Position numbers and translations under genes: made by a program. The notes under the pieces are model-generated. The model was not told the origin of the DNA, searched no databases, and saw only the letters and a list, made by a program, of their open reading frames with translations. Positions 8,045-15,693 of a stretch of DNA of 26,101 nt are shown one piece after another. Position 1 is the stretch's first letter. Each line of letters starts with the position of its first letter. The DNA is from PBB1 sp043738425 (lineage in GTDB: Bacteria > Pseudomonadota > Gammaproteobacteria > Burkholderiales > Burkholderiaceae_C). The stretch spans positions 1-26,101 of the forward strand of contig JAYUGJ010000048.1 in assembly GCA_043738425.1 (NCBI GenBank). The letters run 5' to 3'.

Positions 8045-11000
8045 ATGTCTGTTTTCTCACTGCCTGTCGATTTCGATCTCAGCGAACACTTCGATCACGC
8101 CACCTTGATGCGCGCCATCGGGCTGCAGCCCGAGCAGGCGTTGTTGTCGCTACATGAAGAGCCCGGCACCCTGCACACCCGGCTGCGTGGCAGCGCAACC
8201 GGGGTCTACGAACAGACCATCAGCTTTTTTGTCGACCCGCGTACCGGCCTGCATTTGCGCGGCCTGTGCACCTGTCCGGTGGGCTTCAATTGCAAACACA
8301 CCGCGGCCGCGTTGATGGCCTACGAAGCCGGTCTGGCGCGGGCGCGCCGGGCCGGCGCAAGCGGGCTCGAACTGTTGCCCACTACCGACCGCAGCGGGGC
8401 CCATTTCGCGGCAACGGTCGAGCTGCCAACCGCGCGGGCCAATTTCGTCAAACCGTCGGCCAACGGGCTGGTGCGTGAGAACGGCTTTGGCGCTTCGGCG
8501 GTCGACGGTGCTGAATCGGTCGGCGGGCCCACGCTGCTGCCGTATGCGCTGGAATCGTGGTTGGGCAGTGCCGACGTGGCATTCGACAACGGCACCCCGA
8601 TCGACAACCGCGGCCCGGCGGGCGGGCCGCGCATGCAGTCGCCGACCAAGCGCTTGATGTACATGCTGCGGGCATCGCAATCGCGGTTGCTGTTGACGCT
8701 GCACATGGGCAGCCCGAGGCGCAACGGCGAGATCACCCAGCACCGCGCGCACGGGCCGTCGGTGTCCGACATGTTGCGCACGCGGCCGGCGTACCTGACC
8801 GCGGCCGACGAGTCGCTGCTGGCCGCGCTGTTGCCCCTCACATTGCAGCCCGGTTCGGTGGCTGCGCCGGCACCGGTATCGCTGCATGGCCGCGGCGCAG
8901 CCGCCGTTCTGCAACAAATGGTGCAAGCCAATACGTGTTGGTTGGTCGGCCCCGAGCCTGCGCCGCCAGACGCGGCACCCGGCAGCGCATTGCGCTGGGT
9001 GCCCGACGCTTTGCCGCTGCGCCTGCGCTGGCATGCCGATGCGGCAGGGCGCTGGCTGACGCGATGGGAAATGATCGCCACCGACACCGAACCGAACGCA
9101 GTGTTCGATGGGCTGGCCGATGGCTTGTCGAACGGCTTGTCGAACGCGCTGGCAGATGAATCGGCCCATGGACTGGCGAATGGAGCAGCGCATGGATCAA
9201 GCGCGCCAGAAGGCGGCGATCTGCTAGTGATCGCCACGCCAGTAGCCGCACTGGCGATTGATCCGGCGCTGCCAACGGAGCCGGCGGCCGAATCGCAAAC
9301 GCAGCCGAGCCCGCAAGCGGTCATATCGCGGCCCGCCACCGCAGTGCCTGCACCGGTGCTGGTGTTGCTGCCCGAGCCGCATGTGTTCGTGCCGGACGAG
9401 GCGGGCCTGCCGACGGTGCGGCCCGCCGACGTGTCGTCGAGCGGCCTCACGCTGGCCACGATTCGCTGGCTGGCCGGCATGCCTGCGGTGCCGAATGCGG
9501 CGCTGCCCGCGCTGGTGGCGCGGCTGCGCACGCTGGCGTTGGCGCACCAGGTGGTGCTGCCGCTGCCCGACCAACATGCGCAGCCGTTGCAAGAGCTGGG
9601 GCAACTCACGCTGCAGCCGGTGCTGCGCCTGCTGACCTGCCCGAACGTGCCGTCGGAAACCTGGCTCGAAGGCCACCAGCGTCCGCCGCCTGCGGGTCAG
9701 CCGCTGCGCCAGGCGGCCGCGCAGTTGGTGCTGCGCTACCAGCTGGCAGGGCAGGGAAGCCAGGCCAAAACGGCCACCGTCGATTTCAATTTTCCGGCCG
9801 GTGCGTCCGACGTTGCCTTCATTGAACAACCCGATCAAGCGCGGCCGGGGCGCACGCAATTGACGCGCTTCAAGCGCCATGCCCAGGCCGAGGCTGAAGC
9901 CATGCGCATGTTGTTCGAACAGGTCGAGCTGCGGCCGTGGAGCCGGGTTGCTGCGTTCGCGCTCGACCGCATGGCGTCGCTGAAAGCCGGCCGGCTGCAA
10001 GCGGCCGCGCTGCCACCGGCGCTCGAAGACGGTTTGCTGATGCTGGTGCCGAACGCGCGTGAGCTGTGGCCACTGATCCTGAGCCGCCATGTGCCCGCGC
10101 TGCAAGCTGCCGGTTGGCGCATCGAACGCGCCGATGACTTCCCGTTCGAAGTGTTCGAGGCCGACGACTTCGAGCTCAACCTCGACGAGGCCACCGAAGG
10201 CGGTACCGACTGGTTTCGCATCGGGTTGAAGGTCAACGTGGGTGGCGTGCAGGTCGACCTGGTGCCGCTGTTGATCGGTTTGGTCCAGGCCGGTTGGTTG
10301 AAGCTCGAAGCCTCGCTGCGCGACCCGACGGGCGAGGTGCTGTTGCCGTGGCCCGACGACACGCCACCGGCCGCCGGTGCCGGTGCCGGTCCCGGTGCAC
10401 CGCGCCACGCACGCACGTTGCGCCGCGAGCGGTTGTTGCGCTTGCCGGTGGCGCGGGTGGCACCCCTGGTGGCGTGGCTGCGCGGCGTCTTCAACACCAG
10501 CGGCTTTACCGCCGGTGAGCCGCGGGTATCGCGCTTCGAGCTGGGTGCGATTGAAAATTTGTCGGGCGGGCTGGCGATGCGGGTGCCGCCTGCAGTTGAC
10601 CAGTTGATTGCGCAACTGCGCTCGCTGCGTCTGGGCGAAGGCTTGCCGGCGGTGGCGGTGTCGCCCCATGTGAATGCGCAGTTGCGGCCGTATCAACTGG
10701 ACGGCCTGGCGTGGATGGACTTTTTACGCCGCGCCGGTTTTGGCGGCGTGCTGGCCGACGACATGGGGCTGGGCAAAACCCTGCAAACGCTGGCGTTGCT
10801 GCAAGCCGAACTCGACGCCGGCCGACTCGACCGGCCGAGCTTGGTGGTGGTGCCGACCAGCCTGCTGGAAAACTGGCAGGCCGAGGCCAGCCGTTTCACG
10901 CCGCAGTTGCGTATGCTGGTGCTGCACGGCAAGTTGCGCGCGCAGCAATTCAAGAACATCGCCGCCGCGCATGTGGTGGTCACCAGCTACCCACTTGCGG

Positions 11001-12145
11001 TGCGCGACATGGATGTGCTGGCCGGCCACGGTTGGCACTATCTGGTGCTCGATGAAGCGCAGCGCATTAAAAACAGCCGCAGCCAGGCCACGCTGGCATT
11101 GAAAGCGCTGAACGCGCGGCACCGCTTGTGCCTGTCGGGCACTCCCCTGGAAAACCACTTGGGCGAGTTGTGGAGCCTGATGGATTTCGTCAGCCCCGGC
11201 CTGCTCGGCAGCGAGCTGCAGTTCCGCGAGCACTACCGCAACCCAATTGAAAAGCGCCAGGAAATGCAGCACGCCGAGCAGCTGGCGCGGCGGGTGCGGC
11301 CGTTCATCTTGCGGCGCACCAAGCTGCAGGTCGCGCAAGACCTACCCGAAAAAACCGAGACGTTGTTGCGCGTGGAACTCGACGGCACACAGCGCGATTT
11401 GTACGAGACGGTGCGCGCCACGATGGACAGCAAGCTGCGCGAAGCCATCGCCAAACAAGGCCTGGCGCGCAGCCAGATCGTGGTGCTCGATGCGCTGTTG
11501 AAGCTGCGCCAGGTGTGCTGCGACCCGCGTTTGCTGAAGTCGAAGGCGGTACCACTCGAGCGCGACGGGTTCGCGTCGACTGATGAAAAAACCTCACCGC
11601 AACGACACACCAGCGCATCGGTTGCGCCGTCGGCCAAGCTCGATTTGCTGCGCGATTTGCTGCCCACGCTGGTCGAAGACGGGCGGCGCATTCTGGTTTT
11701 TTCGCAGTTCACCGAAATGCTTGCGCTCATCGAGCCCGAGCTGGTGCACTTGAAGCTCGATTACCTGAAGCTGACCGGCGACACGGTGAACCGCGGGGCG
11801 ATGGTGCAAGCGTTCCAGGAAGGCACGGTGCCGATTTTTTTGATCAGCTTGAAAGCCGGCGGTGTAGGCCTGAACCTGACCGCTGCCGACACCGTGATCT
11901 TGTATGACCCGTGGTGGAACCCGGCCGTCGAGCAGCAGGCCATCGACCGCGCTTACCGCATCGGCCAGGGCAGGCCGGTGTTCGTCTACAAGCTGGTGGC
12001 CAGCGGCACGGTCGAAGAAAAAATGCTCGAGTTGCAGGCACGCAAGGCCGGGCTGGCCGATTCGCTGCTGTCCGGCGTGGCTGGCACGGCCGCGCTGACC
12101 GCGCAAGACTTCGACGAGTTGTTCAAGCCGCTGGGAGCGGGCTAA
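8045..12145 (+). CDS. SWIM zinc-finger SNF2-family DEAD/DEAH-box helicase
   Basis: A large protein of 1366 residues starting at the ATG at 8045 (MSVFSLPVDFDLSEHFDHAT); the open frame upstream overlaps the divergent AttH-like gene and is ignored. A SWIM zinc finger (Cys75-x-Cys77, Cys83-x-His85) is followed by a poorly conserved, partly low-complexity middle region. The C-terminal third is a complete SNF2 ATPase: LRPYQLDGLAWMDFLRR, motif I DDMGLGKT (about 905-912), motif II DEAQ (1003-1006), motif III CLSGTPLENHLGELWS, and the second lobe with LISLKAGGVGLNLT and QAIDRAYRIGQ (about 1298-1308). Relatives translocate along double-stranded DNA or recycle RNA polymerase (RapA is a shorter cousin); the role of the SWIM-SNF2 type is not established. 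A residue-356 repeat tract is listed separately. It appears monocistronic. Confidence 0.93.
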   Translation: MSVFSLPVDFDLSEHFDHATLMRAIGLQPEQALLSLHEEPGTLHTRLRGSATGVYEQTISFFVDPRTGLHLRGLCTCPVGFNCKHTAAALMAYEAGLARARRAGASGLELLPTTDRSGAHFAATVELPTARANFVKPSANGLVRENGFGASAVDGAESVGGPTLLPYALESWLGSADVAFDNGTPIDNRGPAGGPRMQSPTKRLMYMLRASQSRLLLTLHMGSPRRNGEITQHRAHGPSVSDMLRTRPAYLTAADESLLAALLPLTLQPGSVAAPAPVSLHGRGAAAVLQQMVQANTCWLVGPEPAPPDAAPGSALRWVPDALPLRLRWHADAAGRWLTRWEMIATDTEPNAVFDGLADGLSNGLSNALADESAHGLANGAAHGSSAPEGGDLLVIATPVAALAIDPALPTEPAAESQTQPSPQAVISRPATAVPAPVLVLLPEPHVFVPDEAGLPTVRPADVSSSGLTLATIRWLAGMPAVPNAALPALVARLRTLALAHQVVLPLPDQHAQPLQELGQLTLQPVLRLLTCPNVPSETWLEGHQRPPPAGQPLRQAAAQLVLRYQLAGQGSQAKTATVDFNFPAGASDVAFIEQPDQARPGRTQLTRFKRHAQAEAEAMRMLFEQVELRPWSRVAAFALDRMASLKAGRLQAAALPPALEDGLLMLVPNARELWPLILSRHVPALQAAGWRIERADDFPFEVFEADDFELNLDEATEGGTDWFRIGLKVNVGGVQVDLVPLLIGLVQAGWLKLEASLRDPTGEVLLPWPDDTPPAAGAGAGPGAPRHARTLRRERLLRLPVARVAPLVAWLRGVFNTSGFTAGEPRVSRFELGAIENLSGGLAMRVPPAVDQLIAQLRSLRLGEGLPAVAVSPHVNAQLRPYQLDGLAWMDFLRRAGFGGVLADDMGLGKTLQTLALLQAELDAGRLDRPSLVVVPTSLLENWQAEASRFTPQLRMLVLHGKLRAQQFKNIAAAHVVVTSYPLAVRDMDVLAGHGWHYLVLDEAQRIKNSRSQATLALKALNARHRLCLSGTPLENHLGELWSLMDFVSPGLLGSELQFREHYRNPIEKRQEMQHAEQLARRVRPFILRRTKLQVAQDLPEKTETLLRVELDGTQRDLYETVRATMDSKLREAIAKQGLARSQIVVLDALLKLRQVCCDPRLLKSKAVPLERDGFASTDEKTSPQRHTSASVAPSAKLDLLRDLLPTLVEDGRRILVFSQFTEMLALIEPELVHLKLDYLKLTGDTVNRGAMVQAFQEGTVPIFLISLKAGGVGLNLTAADTVILYDPWWNPAVEQQAIDRAYRIGQGRPVFVYKLVASGTVEEKMLELQARKAGLADSLLSGVAGTAALTAQDFDELFKPLGAG
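9110..9193 (+). repeat. Seven 12-base tandem units inside the SNF2 gene
   Basis: Consecutive 12-base units encode the tetrapeptides GLAD, GLSN, GLSN, ALAD, ESAH, GLAN and GAAH (residues 356-383). Two units (9122-9133 and 9134-9145) are identical; the others have drifted. The array is in frame and lies in the linker between the SWIM part and the helicase core. Confidence 0.85.
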
Positions 12146-12164
12146 AAGCGGGCTGAGAACGCCG

Positions 12165-12193
12165 GCCGCACGCGCGGTGCGGCGTCACTTTTT
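12165..12193 (+). terminator. Possible terminator of the SNF2 gene
   Basis: GCCGCAC (12165-12171) pairs perfectly with GTGCGGC (12177-12183) around a 5-base loop. A run of five T follows at 12189-12193, five bases after the stem. The gap before the T-run makes it a weak candidate. It overlaps the stop of the convergent glycine-zipper gene. Confidence 0.4.
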
Positions 12194-12418
12194 CTTCGGG
12201 TCGACCTGGTTACCGATCACGCCGCCGACGGCCGCACCACCCACCGTGCCCGCAGCGCCACCGCCCGTCAGGATGGCACCTGCTGCCGCGCCGACGCCGG
12301 CTCCGATGGCGGTGTTTTTATCGCGTTGGCTCAAATTGCTGCATCCCGCAGCGCAGGCGATCAGCAACCACGCCGCGGTCGACGAAAACAAGCGCGGGTG
12401 GCGATGGGAAACGTTCAT
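12185..12418 (-). CDS. Small glycine-zipper lipoprotein
   Basis: A 77-residue protein from the ATG at 12418, chosen because GGAG stands about eight bases before it and because it gives a proper lipoprotein signal (hydrophobic AAWLLIACAAGC, lipobox Cys26). The mature part is almost all a glycine zipper: NTAIGAGVGAAAGAILTGG and GGAAVGGVIGNQVDP, ending in three lysines. Glycine zippers mediate close helix packing in membranes and are common in small outer-membrane lipoproteins of the SlyB/OsmB sort. No specific function can be given. It is the last gene of the minus-strand group that begins with aat, separated from the DUF1415 gene by 109 bases, so it may have its own promoter. It resembles the glycine-zipper part of the OmpA-domain lipoprotein at 3970-4656. 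Confidence 0.75.
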   Translation of the reverse strand: MNVSHRHPRLFSSTAAWLLIACAAGCSNLSQRDKNTAIGAGVGAAAGAILTGGGAAGTVGGAAVGGVIGNQVDPKKK

Positions 12419-12527
12419 GCGAATCTCCAAGATCAGAGCCAGGTTCGGGCCCCGTTGAGGTTCCACGATGCGCGCCGCAGCCGCTGACAGCCATCACCGC
12501 AAGCCGCGTGGGCCTGTCAGTCGGGGC

Positions 12528-13172
12528 CTACAGCGCAGCGGGTGTGCTGGCGGTGGGCGCTGACCGTGCGGCCGCGTCGACTGCATCTGCGGCGTCGCGT
12601 TGACAGCGCGCCTGCAACGACTGCCAGCCCGCATGGCCCAGCGATTGCATCGTTGCGATGTTGGTCTCGAAGATCGACTCCGTCTCGGGAAACGCTTCCA
12701 CCGCGCGGTCCACGCTGGCCTCGCGCAGCAAATGCAGCGTCGGATACGGCGACCGGTTGGTGGCGTTCGTCACGTCGTCGCGCTCGGTGTCGGCGAACTG
12801 GTAGTCGGGGTGAAAACTCGCCAGTTGGAGCACGCCGTCGCAGCCCATTTCAAACAACGCCGCCTCGGCTGCATCGAGAAAATCGTTGTGGTCGGCGAAG
12901 TCGGCAAGCACCTGGGGATGCACCAGCAGCGTGGTGTCGCCTTGCGCAGGTTCGCTGTCCAGCAGCCGTTGCGCTTCGGCGCACAAAGTGCGCAGCAAGA
13001 CCTCGGTATCGCAGGCGTTGCTGACCACGCAGCGCAACTGGCTTTTGACCCGCACCGCGCGGGCGAACGGGCACAGGTTCAAGCCAATCACGGCGCGGTC
13101 GACCCAGGCCAGCGTGTGCGCCACCACCAAATCGGCCGCCAATTCGTCGTCGGCGCGGTGCAGCGTGCCCAC
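12528..13172 (-). CDS. DUF1415 family protein
   Basis: A 214-residue protein, probably cytosolic (no signal peptide or membrane segment). It carries the features of DUF1415: TLAWVDRAVIGLNLCPFA near residues 20-37, a central LVHPQVLADFADHNDFLDAAE, LQLASFHPDYQFADTERDD and the C-terminal NRSPYPTLHLLREASVDRAV. The conserved Cys in LCPFA and several His and Asp residues could bind metal or do chemistry, but no activity is known to me. The start used is a GTG at 13172, eight bases after the preceding gene's stop, without a clear Shine-Dalgarno sequence; a GTG about 15 codons later is a possible alternative. The tail is Ala-rich and probably disordered. The close spacing suggests cotranscription with the small gene upstream. 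Confidence 0.82.
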   Translation of the reverse strand: MGTLHRADDELAADLVVAHTLAWVDRAVIGLNLCPFARAVRVKSQLRCVVSNACDTEVLLRTLCAEAQRLLDSEPAQGDTTLLVHPQVLADFADHNDFLDAAEAALFEMGCDGVLQLASFHPDYQFADTERDDVTNATNRSPYPTLHLLREASVDRAVEAFPETESIFETNIATMQSLGHAGWQSLQARCQRDAADAVDAAARSAPTASTPAAL

Positions 13173-13180
13173 CGGGCTAA

Positions 13181-13570
13181 TCAGTTTTTCGGGCCGTGCA
13201 GTGCGTTGGCCAACGCACTGGCCAATATCTGATTCGGCAGCTTCACCGTCAGGTCGAGCGAGCCGACGCGCAGCATCATCACCGGGCCATCAGCCTGGGC
13301 ACGCACGATGACTTCGTGCGCTTCGACCTGAATCGCCGAGCTCGGTGCGATCAGCCCCAGCTCAGGTCGGCCGGCCTGGCTGACGCCCATGGCGTGGGCC
13401 GACATCAACAGACCGCGTGCCATCAAATCGACACCGTCTTGTTCCAGCTCCAACGGAAACAGCTGGCCGTTTTCCATCACCAATTCCAACAGCACGGCCG
13501 ACTTGTCGTCAGACAGCACCGCGTTGTTGATATCGAGGCAGCGCAAGGGTTTGAGGGCGTCCATGGTCAT
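13181..13570 (-). CDS. Conserved-looking hypothetical protein, 129 residues
   Basis: I do not recognise a family. From the ATG at 13570 (MTMDALKPLRCLDIN; an ATG at 13564 is equally possible) the product has 129 residues, is acidic to neutral, and has no signal peptide or transmembrane helix. Its pattern of alternating strands (AVLLELVMENGQLFPLELEQ; IQVEAHEVIVRAQADGPVMM) suggests a small beta-rich fold, ending in a helix ILASALANAL. The codon use and composition match the neighbouring genes, and the frame ends eight bases before the DUF1415 start, which argues that it is a real gene in the same transcript. The longer open frame up to 13756 is low in structure and is not included. Function unknown. 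Confidence 0.6.
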   Translation of the reverse strand: MTMDALKPLRCLDINNAVLSDDKSAVLLELVMENGQLFPLELEQDGVDLMARGLLMSAHAMGVSQAGRPELGLIAPSSAIQVEAHEVIVRAQADGPVMMLRVGSLDLTVKLPNQILASALANALHGPKN

Positions 13571-13665
13571 GATCTGTGGCAGTGAAAAAGGACTCGGATT
13601 CTCCCACGCGAGTGGTTCACCAGTGGCGGTGTCGCGATGTCGCGCAGCGCGGATCGCAGACGGCG

Positions 13666-13917
13666 TCAGGCCGCCTTGCTGGCGCTGCGCTGGCGCACCA
13701 CCCGGTGACCGACATCCAGTGCGTGTGTCAGCGCATCGGCCGATGTCGCAAAGCAAAACCCGTTCGACAGGTTGGCATCGGCAAACACCACCTGGGGCGA
13801 GCCAGTCGGCGACGCTGCGCTGCGCACCTCGACGCCTGCCACGTAGCCGCCCGCTGCGCTGTCGCTTGCCGTGGCAACGATCTCGAATTCCCCTGCGGCT
13901 CGCAGTTGGTATGTCAC
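13666..13917 (-). CDS. Small hypothetical protein, 83 residues
   Basis: No family recognised. I chose the GTG at 13917 because AGGAG (13926-13930, complement) lies eight bases upstream, ideal spacing; the GTG at 13926 would overlap that site. The product, starting MTYQLRAAGEFEIVATASD, has no signal peptide. Two strand-like segments (GEFEIVATASDS and GGYVAGVEVRSA) are followed by a helix (SADALTHALDVGHRVVRQR) and a basic tail. That strand-strand-helix shape recalls small double-stranded-RNA-binding-like or HicB-like folds, but this is only an impression. It sits 67 bases after bpt on the same strand, so it is probably part of the aat-bpt transcript. Confidence 0.6.
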   Translation of the reverse strand: MTYQLRAAGEFEIVATASDSAAGGYVAGVEVRSAASPTGSPQVVFADANLSNGFCFATSADALTHALDVGHRVVRQRSASKAA

Positions 13918-13925
13918 CGAGTTCA

Positions 13926-13930
13926 CTCCT
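13926..13930 (-). promoter_or_regulatory. Shine-Dalgarno sequence deciding the 83-residue gene start
   Basis: The minus strand reads AGGAG here, followed by eight bases and then GTG (13917). This makes 13917 the preferred start over the GTG at 13926, which is part of the site itself. Confidence 0.6.
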
Positions 13931-13984
13931 GAGGCCGAAAGACAGCTCGGCTACCCCAGGGTTGTCGGCAACTGCGCCGAAAAA

Positions 13985-14776
13985 TCAACTGCGCGGTGCG
14001 GGCGGTTTGATGACCGCGTTGGGCGCGCTCGCCGCTTCGTTTATCCAGCGGCCGCCGATCAAATGCTGATTCGGTCGGAATTGCGCTTTGTAGGCCATTT
14101 TTTGGCTGGCCCCGATCCAGTAGCCGAGGTATAGATACGGCAACTTCATCAGCTTGGCCTGGTCTATTTGCCACAAGATGTTGTAGGTGCCGTAGCTGGT
14201 GTTTTCCTCGGGTTCATAGAAGGTGTAGACCGCCGACAGGCCATCGTTCAACACATCCAGTATCGACACCATTTTCAGTACGCCGAGGCCGCTGCGCGAG
14301 TCCGCGGCGGCGGGTTCGCGAAACTCGACCAACCGCGAGTTGACTCGGCTTTGCAGCAAAAACTGGGTGTACTGGTCGATGCTGTCGTGGTCCATGCCGC
14401 CACCGGCGTGGCGACCCGACTGGTAGCGCAAGAACAGTTGGTAGTGCTCTTGCACAAAGCCCAGGTGCAGCACCCGCGCCTGTAAATTGCCATGCGCTTT
14501 CCAGGCGCGACGCTGGCTGCGCGTGGCATCAAAAGTCGCCGCAGGCACCCGCAACGGAACGCACGCATTGCAGTTGTCGCAGTGCGGGCGGTAGGTGAAC
14601 ATGCCGCTGCGCCGGAAGCCGCTGGTCACCAGACCCGAGTACACGTCGGACTGGATCACATGGCTGGGCGTGGCCACCTGTGAGCGCGCCATGCGGCCTT
14701 TCAAATAACTGCACGGGTAGGGCGCGGTGGAATAGAACTGAAGGGTATCGAGCGGCAGCTCTTGGGGGTGCGTCAC
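13985..14776 (-). CDS. bpt: Aspartate/glutamate leucyl-tRNA-protein transferase (Bpt)
   Basis: A 263-residue protein of the ATE1/Bpt family, which in bacteria transfers leucine from Leu-tRNA to proteins with N-terminal Asp or Glu, creating a primary N-degron for ClpS/ClpAP. Visible features: LQFYSTAPYPCSYLKGRMAR near 12-31, the Cys-rich YRPHCDNCNACVPLRV near 62-77, the helical RSQRRAWKAHGNLQ, and the GNAT-like C-terminal half with YLYLGYWIGASQKMAYKAQ and FRPNQHLIGG. The start is the GTG at 14776, which overlaps the aat stop (GTGA); the frame is open further upstream only within aat. The overlap implies translational coupling and equal output with aat. The size matches the bacterial family (about 250 residues) and is much shorter than eukaryotic ATE1. 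Confidence 0.95.
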   Translation of the reverse strand: MTHPQELPLDTLQFYSTAPYPCSYLKGRMARSQVATPSHVIQSDVYSGLVTSGFRRSGMFTYRPHCDNCNACVPLRVPAATFDATRSQRRAWKAHGNLQARVLHLGFVQEHYQLFLRYQSGRHAGGGMDHDSIDQYTQFLLQSRVNSRLVEFREPAAADSRSGLGVLKMVSILDVLNDGLSAVYTFYEPEENTSYGTYNILWQIDQAKLMKLPYLYLGYWIGASQKMAYKAQFRPNQHLIGGRWINEAASAPNAVIKPPAPRS

Positions 14777-15546
14777 GGCGGGCTTTCGTCTGCGCAAACT
14801 CGAATCGCGCTGGGCCGTTGCAGCTGTGCCCAGAGGCGCTGATGATAAATCCACGGGGTCACGGCGGCGGCCGCAGTGCGCTCAGAAATCGCGGCTTCAA
14901 ACACGCTTCGCGACACCTCGCGCGCACCGAGTGAAGCCAGGTGTGCGGTGCGTTGTTGGCAGTCGATCAGGTCGATGCCGTTCGCGCGACAAAAGCACAC
15001 CAGCGCAGCCAGCGCGATCTTCGAGGCGTCGGTGCGGTGCGAGAACATCGACTCGCCGAAAAACATGCGACCGATGCCGATGCCATACAGACCGCCGACC
15101 AGTTCGCCATCGGCCCACACCTCGACGCTGTGCGCCGCGCCCGCCGCATGCCAGCGGGTGTACGCCTGCACCATGTCGGCGACGATCCAGGTGCCGCTTT
15201 GGCCTGCACGCGGTGTCGCCGAACATGCACCGATGACGGCCGCGAAAGCGCTGTCGATGCGCACCTCGCAACTGGGCGAGCGGGCGAACTGGACGATGGT
15301 TTTGCGCAGTGACCGGTTCAGCTTGAACTCATCGACCCACAGCACCATGCGCGGGTCGGGTGACCACCACAGCACCGGTTCGCCTTCGCTGTACCAAGGG
15401 AACACGCCTTTTGTGTACGCCTCGGTCAGACGTGCGACGCCCAGCCCACCACCGGCGGCCAACAAGCCGGGGGCGTCAGAGCCCTGCGGCAGCGCAAGGT
15501 GGGTTGCGGGCAGCGGGTCTTCGGCGCGGTGCAGCCAATGGATCAC
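14773..15546 (-). CDS. aat: Leucyl/phenylalanyl-tRNA-protein transferase
   Basis: A 257-residue Aat (E. coli Aat has 234). It moves Leu or Phe from its tRNA onto proteins with N-terminal Arg or Lys in the cytosol, marking them for ClpS/ClpAP degradation. Family motifs are all present: GLLAAGGGLGVARLTEAYTK (27-46), GVFPWYSEGEPVLWWSPDPR (47-66), GGLYGIGIGRMFFGESMFS (151-169), ASKIALAALV (174-183) and the DCQ near 196 that helps hold the substrate. The start is GTG (15546), giving MIHWLHRAEDPLPA. Its stop overlaps the bpt start by four bases. Together they form the two-branch N-degron writer common in proteobacteria. A 30-codon frame upstream overlaps this start in the same GTGA fashion. Confidence 0.96.
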   Translation of the reverse strand: MIHWLHRAEDPLPATHLALPQGSDAPGLLAAGGGLGVARLTEAYTKGVFPWYSEGEPVLWWSPDPRMVLWVDEFKLNRSLRKTIVQFARSPSCEVRIDSAFAAVIGACSATPRAGQSGTWIVADMVQAYTRWHAAGAAHSVEVWADGELVGGLYGIGIGRMFFGESMFSHRTDASKIALAALVCFCRANGIDLIDCQQRTAHLASLGAREVSRSVFEAAISERTAAAAVTPWIYHQRLWAQLQRPSAIRVCADESPP

Positions 15547-15635
15547 AGCGCACCCGTTTCACCAGGCACCGCCAAAACGCCGCACAGCCGAAGCGAATGC
15601 GTCGAGTCGAAGTGCTGTCGCTGTGCAGTCGTCAT
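15543..15635 (-). other. Possible 30-codon mini-ORF overlapping the aat start
   Basis: An ATG at 15635 opens a 30-codon frame (MTTAQRQHFDSTHSLRLCGV, then ten more residues) whose TGA overlaps the aat GTG as GTGA. The stop position would allow translational coupling, but there is no Shine-Dalgarno sequence before the ATG and the peptide resembles nothing I know. It could equally be chance. Confidence 0.2.
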
Positions 15636-15693
15636 CGATTTATCGTAACTGCGGGGCGTCCGTGGCCTGCGGTTTACTGCTAGAACGGGGGTT

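Noticed and set aside
9224..10696. Open frame of 490 codons on the minus strand inside the SNF2 gene
   Set aside because: Gln/Arg/His-rich without recognisable motifs; shadow of the SNF2 coding strand.
13571..13756. Upstream extension of the 129-residue gene
   Set aside because: Arg/Gly-rich without structure and overlapping the 83-residue gene, whose own start has a good ribosome site.
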